Notes under the pieces: generated by a model
Told to the model about the DNA's origin: nothing
The model's input: only the letters and a program-made list of their open reading frames with translations
Database searches by the model: none
Assembly: GCF_964355755.1 (NCBI RefSeq)
Contig: NC_092674.1
Span: 3,663,001 to 3,727,000 of the forward strand
Source of the DNA: Antedon mediterranea
Lineage: Eukaryota; Echinodermata; Crinoidea; Comatulida; Antedonidae
DNA: 64,000 nt
Direction of reading: 5' to 3'
Shown here: piece after piece, positions 56,115 to 64,000 of the stretch
Layout: each line of letters begins with the position of its first letter
How positions within the stretch are numbered: position 1 is the stretch's first letter
Program-made: the position numbers and the translations under genes

Positions 56115-57912
56115 CAATAGAACCCCTATTAAGGGGACACATTCAGAACCCCTATTAAGGGGACCCAATGGAACCCCTATTAAGGGGACACATTCAAATC
56201 CTATTAAGGGGATACATTCAGAACCCCTATTAAAGGACAACTGTACCGAGGACCATATTTTAAAAACGTATTAGGGGTATACATATGATTTCAGAACCAT
56301 CGAGGATATCGCCGCACGCGCTCGCCGTACAGCCGTCGCCGTAAATTGCTGTGACGTCACAGGTGCATCGCATAATCTACTTAATGAGTTTTCGCTGTTG
56401 TTACCATACAATAGATAGGTACCGTCACTTCAATTGCTTATTTAACCTTTTAAATTACTTAAATTTGCCAAAATGTTTTCCTGGTATTTTGAAGAAACAC
56501 TTCAATATCCATATAGACAAAACAAACAATAAAACAATTCAACTTTTATATTTTTTACAATTTATTTAAAAAGTGTGTTTACTAGAAATGTTCGCGCTTT
56601 GCGAGACTTGTCTATGGGACCCGAAGAGTAGCTAGTAGAAACATGACGTATGACGTTCTGGAATCATTCAACCATATCGGACTCAAAACTTTTTCTCTGC
56701 TAGCTAGCGATTTTTGGGCCGTGCGAGCTTCCTCCTCCTCGTGTGTGTGACGGTGGTGTGATCAACATTGTGTAGAGTAGTATAGTAGAGAGAGGGAACT
56801 GAAAATGCCGGCGTGTTTTGAGTCCGATATGGTTGAATGATTCCAGAACGTCATACGTCATGTTTCTACTAGCTACTCTTCGGGTCCCATAGACAAGTCT
56901 CGCAAAGCGCGAACATTTCTAGTAAACACACTTTTTAAATAAATCGTAAAAAATATAAAAGTTGAATTGTTTTATTGTTTGTTTTGTCTATCTGGATATT
57001 GAAGTGTTTCTTCAAAATACCAGGAAAACATTTTGGCAAATTTAAGTAATTTAAAAGGTTAAATAAGCAATTGAAGTGACGGTACCTATCTATTGTATGG
57101 TAACAACAGCGAAAACTCATTAAGTAGATTATGCGATGCACCTGTGACGTCACAGCAATTTACGGCGATGGCTGTACGGCGAGCGCGTGCGGCGATATCC
57201 TCGATTTCGCGATGGTTCTGAAATCATGTATACCCCTAATACGTTTTTAAAATATGGTCCTCGGTACAGTTGTCCTTTAAGGGGACCCAATGGAACCCCT
57301 ATTAAGGGGACACATTCAGAACCCCTATTAGGGGACACATTCAGAACTCCTATTACGGGACACATCCAGAACCCCTATTAAGGGGACACATTCAGAACTC
57401 CTATTAAGGGGACACATCCAAAACCTCTATTAAGGGAATACATCCAGAACCCCTATTAAGGGGGCACATCCAGAACCCCTATTAGGGGACACATTCAGAA
57501 CTCCTATTAGGGAACACATTCAGAACCCCTATTAGGGGACACATTCAGAACTCCTATTAGGGGACACATTCAGAACCCCTATTAAAGGGACACATTCAGA
57601 ACCCCTATTAAAGGGACACATCCAGAACCCCTATTAGGGGACACATTCAGAACCCATATTAAGGGGACACATTCAGAACTTCTATTAAGGGGACACATCC
57701 AGAACCTCTATTAAGGGGATACATTTGGAACCCCTATTAAGGAGACACATTTGGAACCCTATTAAGGGGACACATCCAGAACCCCTATTAAGGGGACACA
57801 TCCAGAACCCCTATTAAGGGGACACATCCAGGACCCCTATTAAGGGGACACATCCAGAACCCCTATTAAGAGGACACATACAGGACCCCTATTAAGGGGA
57901 CACATCCAGGAC
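56115..57912. repeat. ~26-bp minisatellite (CCCCTATTAAGGGGACAC), split by a foldback
   Basis: The unit reads AACCCCTATTAAGGGGACAC plus ATTCAG or ATCCAG; each holds the interrupted palindrome CCCC-TATTAA-GGGG. A few units lie left of the foldback (56115-56230) and more than 20 right of it (57281-57912). It ends in GACTGATTAAAATGTCCCCT, the same wording as single dispersed copies near 24780. Confidence 0.95.
56231..57280. mobile_element. Foldback element, ~470-bp near-identical arms, TTAA target
   Basis: Arms 56231-56699 and 56813-57280 are inverted copies; open frames read from both arms differ in 2 of 72 residues. The spacer is about 113 bp (TCTCTGCTAGCTAGCG ... AAATGCCGGCGTG). Edges read TTAA|AGGACAACTGTACCG and CGGTACAGTTGTCCT|TTAA. 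The TTAA is part of the surrounding minisatellite unit, so insertion was into the array. TTAA targets are known for piggyBac and Kolobok groups; no transposase is present. Confidence 0.85.
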
Positions 57913-57977
57913 TGATTAAAATGTCCCCTTAACGGGCGGGGATGTTCTTAATTTGTCTACTACAGTACTAAGTAAAA

Positions 57978-60900
57978 CTAGACATGAAACTCGTCACTTT
58001 GACGAGTTAGTTATCCGCACGACAGATGCCACGTGCACGTCATACGTTAAAAACTATAATAAGAGGTGGTCCTGTATTTTCGCCTTGTATTATAATTATA
58101 CAGTACACTGTGTATAAAAGGAGACATTAATTTTACATGATACAGAGGGCGGCAAACAACAATTTGCTCACATCAGAGACTATGCTGGTGTACATTGTAC
58201 TACTGTATATTATATGACATATTAACTGAATTATGGGACCTGCCTTTAATTCAAATATTTAACATGATGACGTCATAAAAAAAACAACACAACGATAGCA
58301 ATTTCTGAAGAAAATTATCTTAGCAACAACATATTAACGTGTAGAAGAAATTTGAATACGTAAAATGTTGGTGCGCGCACATTTAAATGTGATGAACTAT
58401 TACGCAAAATATGAAAATACGACTTTTTTTATTCAACTGGCAATATGATGACGTCACAACATCCGATTGGCAAAATGTTTACATGAATTCGTATCTACAA
58501 TCCTATAGCTTCCAGAAAACGTTTTAATCGTGATTATCACATTTTATTCTTACGAGCTATTACAGATTAAAATTTACTGTAAAGATGAAATTAATGACCC
58601 ACGTAATTAAAATTTTTAGGCATGATGACGTTATAAAAATGTAAATATTTTTTTCTCATGCTAAAGAAAGTTGATTGACCTAGACAATATATAAATATAG
58701 GAGAAAAAGGAATACAGATAAGCGTGATGCGCTCCATTGAATGTGATGAGCAATAACGAAACAGACAAAAATCCTATATTTTACATTCGTGTGGCCATAC
58801 GATTACGTCACAATGTTTTTTTAGCCTTATCGATGCATGATCCGATATCTGCAACTCATCAACTTCTAGATTTTGTAATAAAAATAAACGGTTCACGGTT
58901 TACTTTAGAAACTATGACTGTTTAAAAAAAGACATTATTTTGATGATTTTTTAAGCTTTTTCATAAAAAACGCGCACAAATTGTCTAATTCAACGTGTTC
59001 GTATGGCGTTATTTAAACTGGAAAAGTTCTAAATTGTTTTCAAAATTACTAGGAAAGGCTTGAAAAATATAATTCAAGAGAAAAAAATATGTTTTTATCG
59101 CTACGTGCGCACCGCGTGCGTAAAAAATTGCGCGCCCGTGGGAATTAGAAATTAATTTTGCGCATTTTGAAATTTTAAATGCGCGTGCGCGCGTAACTTC
59201 TTGTGAAACATGCCATTTTTAATCCGTAGAAAGTTTGCCCCTGATATGACTTAAATTTTGTCAAAGTGTCAATACTAAATGACTTTTGGTTTTTAATCTA
59301 TGATCAATCATTGAAATTCATAAAATTGCGCGTAAGTCACGTTGCGCAACTATGACGTCATTCAAAAATAGGAGGTGCACAACTTCACGTAAATGCCCAT
59401 ATGTTGTCAAAGTTATGAAATGTTATGTTTACACATTTTAGAGAAACGCGACTCACAAAAAGGAAGGAAGGAAAGAAGAACTAGACATGTAACTCGTCAC
59501 TTTGACGAGTTAGTTATCCGCTCGACAAACGCCACGTGCACGTCATACGCTAGAATATTGCACACAGAAAAATATTAAGGCATTATGACCTGAACTGAAG
59601 AATATGATATGTTGTTATTTCTGAATTATGTTATTTTGTTGTCATATACATAGTATACACAGTACAATCTGTATACATATCACAAACAGTGTAAAATAGG
59701 TGAAATTACGGGACCCGTATTTTATTGTAATTTTTAACATCTTGACGGTTTCAAAATGAAATGCAAAAGTAGAAATTTCAGAATAAAATTTTTAAATGTA
59801 ATGAAATATAACGCAAAAGATGAAAATATGACTTTTTGTATTTAACTGGCCATATGATGACGTCACAACATTCGATTGGCACAATTTTCTTATGATTTTG
59901 TATCTACAATACAATAGCTTCCTGAAAACGTTTGAATCGTGATTATCACATTTTATTCTTACGAGCTATACCAGATTAAAATTTACTGTAAAGATGAAAT
60001 TAATGACCAACGTAATTTAAATTTTTAGGCATGATGACGTTAAAAAAATTAAAATATTTTTAATTCATGCAAAACATAATTGATAGACCTAGAATATATT
60101 AAAATCGGGGTGAAAATGAACAACGAATAAGTGGAGATGCGCTCTATTAAATGTGATGAGCTATGACGAAAGAGACAAAAATCCTATATTTTATATTCGC
60201 GTGGCCATACGATGACGTCACAATGTCCGGTTAGCCATATTAATGCATGATTCGATATCTACCACTCATCAACTTCCAGAATACGTAATTAAAAAAAAGT
60301 TCTCTATGTAGTTTAGAATCTATGACTGTTTAAAAATAGGCATAATTTTGACGAATTTTTGAACTTTTTCACCAGAAACGCGTGCAAATTATTTAATTCG
60401 ACGTGCTCGTATGACGTAATTTTAAGTCGAAATTGTTTAAAAGTTGGTAACATTACTATAAAAGGCTGAAAAAACATAAATCACGCGAAAAAAATATGTT
60501 TTTAACGCTACGTGTGCACCGCGTGCGTAAAAAGTTTCGCGCGCGTGGGAATTTTTGACATGCTCAAAATGACATGAAACGCATAGAAAGTTGATTAGAC
60601 GTTGATTTTTCGCACGTTAAAATTTTAAACGCGCGTGCGCGCGTAACTTTTTGTGAAACATGCTATTTTTAATCCATAGAAAGTTTGCGCTTGATATGAC
60701 TTAAATTTTCACAAAGTTTCAAAACAAAATTATGTTTGGTTTTTAGTCTATGATCAATCATTGAAATTCATAAAATCGCACGTAAGTCACGTTGCGCAAC
60801 TCTGACATCATTCAAAAATAGGAGGTGCACAAGTTCACGTAAATGCCAATATGTTGACAAAGTTACGATATGTTCTGTTTACACGTTTTAGAGAAACGCG

Positions 60901-62452
60901 ACGCACAAAAATGACAGAAAGAAAGAAGTACTAGACATGAAACTCGTCACTTTGACGAGTTAGTTATCCGCACCACGACAAACGCCACGTGCACGTCATA
61001 CGTTGGAATATTGCACACAGATAAAGATTATGGCATTATGACAAGAACTGAAGAATATGATATGCTGTTAGTGCTGAATTTTGTCAATTTTGTGTCATAT
61101 AGTATATACAGTGCAAACAGTATAATCTGTATACATATATACAGTGTAGAATAGGTGAAATTACTGGACCCGCCATTTATTCAAATTTTTAACATGGCGA
61201 CGGTATCAAAATGGAACACTTAGATAGCAATTTCGGAAAAAAATTATCTCAGGAACAACATATTAAAGTGTAGAAGAAATTTGAATACGTAAAATATAGA
61301 TGCGCGCCCTTTTAAATGTGATGAACTATTACGTAAAATATGAAAATACGACTTTTTTTATTCAACTGGCCATATGATGACGTCAGAACATCCGATTGGC
61401 AAAATGTTTACATGAATTCGTATCTACAATCTAATAGCTTCCAGAAAACGTTGTAATCATGATTATCACTTTTTATTCTGACGAGCTATAACAGATTGAA
61501 ATTTACTGTAAAGATGAAAATATGTGACCCACGTTATTTACATTTTTAGACATGATGACGTTAGAAAAATTAAAATATATTTAACTCATGCGAAAGATAG
61601 TTGATTGACGGAGACAATATTAAAATCTCGGGGGAAATGGAATACGTATAAGCGAGATGCGCTCTGTTGAATGTGATGAGCAATAACGAAAGAGACAAAA
61701 ATCCTATATTTTACATTCGTGTGGCCATACGATGACGTCACAATGTCCGGTTAGCCATATTGATTCATGATCCGATATCTACAACTCATCAACTTCCAGA
61801 ATATGTAATTAAAAAAAAGTTTACCTCGTAGTTTAGAATCTATGACTGTTTAAAAAAAGGCATAATTTTGACAAATTGTTGAACTTTTTCATTATAAAGG
61901 CGTGCAAATTGAACAATTCGACGTGCTCGTATGACGTAATTTTAAGTAGAAATTGTATAAAAATTGAGCAAATTACTATAAAAGGCTTATAAAACATAAT
62001 TCACGCAAAAAAAAGACGTTTTAGCGCTACGTTCGCCACCGCGCGCGTAAAAATTTGCGCGCACGTGGGAATTTTTTACATGCGCAAAATGTCATGAATT
62101 GCGTAAAAAGTTGATTAGAAATTAATTTTGCGCAATTTGAAATTTTAAATACGCGTGCGCGCGTAACTTCTTGTAAAACGTGCCATTTTTAATCCACAAA
62201 AAGTTTGCCCCTGATATGACTTAAATTTTCACAAAGTGTCAAAACAAAATTATGCTTGGTTTTTAGTCTATGATCAATCATAAAAAATCATAAAATCGCG
62301 CGTAAGTCATGTTGCGCAACTCCGACGTCATTCAAAAATAGGAGGTGCACAACTTCACGTAAATGCCCATATGTTGACAAAGTTAGGAAATGTTATGTTT
62401 ACAAGTTTTTGAGATACGTTCTGCACAAAAATGGGGGAGAAAGAAAGAAGCA
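57978..62452. repeat. Three tandem copies of a ~1.45-1.52-kb unit
   Basis: Copies start with CTAGACATG(A/T)AACTCGTCAC at 57978, 59481 and 60931. Each has the hairpin AACTCGTCA-CTT-TGACGAGTT followed by AGTTATCCGC, then GCCACGTGCACGTCATACG. All share ATGATGACGTCACAACAT(C)CGATTGGC, CATACGATGACGTCACAATG, TACGTGCGCACCGCGTGCGT-like and GGAGGTGCACAACTTCACGT blocks. No open frame of note in any copy. Unclassified; possibly multimeric non-autonomous Helitron-like DNA. Confidence 0.85.
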
Positions 62453-62478
62453 GAAAAAGATCCAGGACGATTACAAGG

Positions 62479-62577
62479 AGTTATCCGCTCAATGCGGATA
62501 ACTAATAATACAGAAAAAAAATGTTGATCTCGTACAATAACAAGGAGTTATCCGCTTGGTATACCAAGCGGATAACT
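62479..62577. repeat. Two hairpins at the array edge, one a perfect 32-bp palindrome
   Basis: AGTTATCCGC-TCAAT-GCGGATAACT at 62479-62503, and a perfect 32-bp palindrome at 62546-62577 built on AGTTATCCGCTTGGTA. Both are preceded by ACAAGG. The same AGTTATCCGC follows the hairpin in each 1.45-kb unit. Confidence 0.9.
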
Positions 62578-62971
62578 AATTAATTGACAGTAACACGAGA
62601 ACAACGCACAGAGTCACTTACAAAATGAATTTGGACGTGGGGGTACGCCAGTGTGCATAGCACTGCATAAAAATGAGCATTTAAGAAACAGCTGACCAAT
62701 GCTAACTGTTTACGGTGCTTACTAATTGTATTAGCAAAAAATTATATATACATTATCAGTAGCAAATTATCATTATTAGTAAACAAACTGTGTCAACAAT
62801 TGGTTTCCACGATAAATTAACAATGTTTACACTAGTAAAGTAAAAGACTTTGATAAGTAGGGCGCTACATTAGAGTTTACAAGCCAGCGTTGTCGTTGAT
62901 GATAATAAAGGTCTTGCCTTGGGTGGTGTGTTTCTGTTGAATAAATCATTATTTTTTTATATTTCAACCTC

Positions 62972-63095
62972 AAGCCTTGCCTACACTATCAAACTTTATG
63001 TGACAAAAAAATGTGATGTGCCCATATATGGACATCATGTCACTACTATATTTGAGCATATATCACTACCATATTTGGACACATTACACTTTTTT
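62972..63095 (+). mobile_element. MITE family A, right TIR missing
   Basis: AAGCCTTGCCTACACTATCA, core with ATATCACTACCATATTTGGA, ending at CATTACACTTTTTTTAGG. Confidence 0.85.
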
Positions 63096-64000
63096 TAGGT
63101 CCTTTGGGAAGAGGCAATTTAGATGCGTCACAATCAAAATATAACAATTATGCAATCGTGCAATTAATTACAGTCATACTAAATTACGATTTAAATAGCA
63201 TATTTATACTAGCACTTGTTACCCAAAAGAATTGGTGATAGTGTTTCTACATGTCATCATGCTTGGGGCAATAAAGGATTCATGAGGGAATCTCAGTACG
63301 TCACTGACAGTATCGTATTGAGATCCTCAATAGTAATCAGAATACATAGGTTTAATGATTGTCCACCCCTCAAGGCCTTCCACCACTGCCTCCCCTTGCC
63401 TAATTGTACCGCCACTCCTCGAGGCCATCCACCGCCGCCGCCACTCCTCAAGGCCTTTCTTCACCCTGTGGATGAGTTTGACCCTCATTTAATTGAAATC
63501 TTTTTCCTAATGATGCTTTTTTCCACCCATTAAGGTCTATCTTTACCCCGTGACATTTTTTTCTCCACCCCTTGATGAGTTCTTTCTCTATCCCATGTTT
63601 CTCCACCCATTGATTGAGTTTATTCTTCACCCTTTCATAATTTGATTGACCTCTTGAGGTCTCTCTACTAATTAAGGCTTTTCTGCTTTACACAAAACAA
63701 GTTAGTGAATTTATTTGATGGATATATTTAAATATATAATTTTTATCTTATAGTGAAATTATTTTCAATCTGCTGTAGCAGCCTACAACTAGACAGTTAT
63801 GCCATTCTAATCTTCCTATCTACGACAGAAAGGTAATTCAAAATGTAAAATAACCATGACAAATAAAAGGTATCTTACAATCTTACCTATAAATGATGTT
63901 ATTGTTAATTACAGCATGAAGGCTTGTCCGCAGTGTATAAACTGCATTCTAGACATCTGTCACACTGAGTTGATGTTATTCAGTGGAAAAATAAATGGTC
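63096..64000. other. End stretch, no gene recognised
   Basis: Contains a run of loosely repeated C-rich words (CTCAAGGCCTTCCACC, CTCGAGGCCATCCACC, CTCAAGGCCTTTCTTCACCC) at 63365-63560. An ATAG|GTAAGATT donor-like word on the minus strand near 63888 could belong to a noncoding first exon of an upstream gene; it is not supported enough to annotate. Confidence 0.35.

Noticed and set aside
56351-57153. Two 72-residue open frames with the same sequence on opposite strands
   Set aside because: They are the two arms of the foldback read in each direction; no domain, and one arm is simply the inverted copy of the other.
62590-62660. Possible first coding exon of IQCJ-SCHIP1 (minus: ATGCAGTGCTATGCACAC ... 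GTAAGT)
   Set aside because: It has an ATG and a good donor, but its donor phase (2 or 1, by ATG) does not fit the phase-0 acceptor of the exon at 52430, and it abuts repeat hairpins. An unseen intermediate exon would be needed.
63216-63533. 105-codon Pro-rich frame
   Set aside because: Comes from loosely repeated C-rich words (CTCAAGGCCTTCCACC); no splice support or homology.

Overview
This is nuclear DNA from an invertebrate animal, AT-rich, with spliced genes and long introns crowded with short transposable elements. The gene families (chordin-like, POLD3, ferrochelatase, IQCJ-SCHIP1) are metazoan. A fused IQCJ-SCHIP1 gene, a vertebrate-like chordin-like protein and many TAGGCCTA-type words suggest an invertebrate deuterostome, with an echinoderm as my best guess. 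That assignment is inference only.

Four protein genes can be read. (1) 0.6-12.0 kb, plus: a chordin-like BMP antagonist in ten exons, 464 aa, with every splice phase matching. (2) 24.5-30.6 kb, minus: POLD3, the third subunit of DNA polymerase delta, in ten exons, 484 aa, ending in a PCNA-binding box and using one GC-AG intron. (3) 30.9-32.1 kb, plus: ferrochelatase as a single 414-codon exon, head-to-head with POLD3 and 261 bp from it. (4) 36.8-52.4 kb, minus: an IQCJ-SCHIP1 orthologue with ten visible exons and 779 aa; its first exon or exons lie upstream and were not found. Ferrochelatase and IQCJ-SCHIP1 converge.

The rest is mostly repeats. Family A (TIR starting AAGCTCTGTCTACACTATCA, TA target) has about 22 whole or partial copies across the window. 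Families B and C (TIR like AAGCTTGGTTCCCACTAG) occur only at 0.8-23.2 kb, with nested and near-identical young copies. There are also a degraded non-LTR retrotransposon (16.5-18.2 kb), tRNA-derived SINE copies, and a 317-bp MITE nested in a family A copy. A 1.7-kb foldback element in POLD3 intron 1 carries 26 exact 22-bp units, each with a NotI-type GC palindrome. A 1.05-kb near-perfect foldback is inserted at TTAA in a CCCCTATTAAGGGG minisatellite (56.1-57.9 kb). Three tandem copies of a roughly 1.45-kb unit (58.0-62.5 kb) end in short perfect palindromes.

The four genes share no pathway: extracellular BMP control, DNA replication, haem synthesis, and an ankyrin/merlin-linked cortical scaffold. 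The only regulatory link visible is the compact POLD3/FECH divergent promoter. No previously undescribed multi-gene system was seen. The most unusual items are the GC-palindrome foldback, the palindrome-ended 1.45-kb array and the TTAA foldback in the minisatellite.
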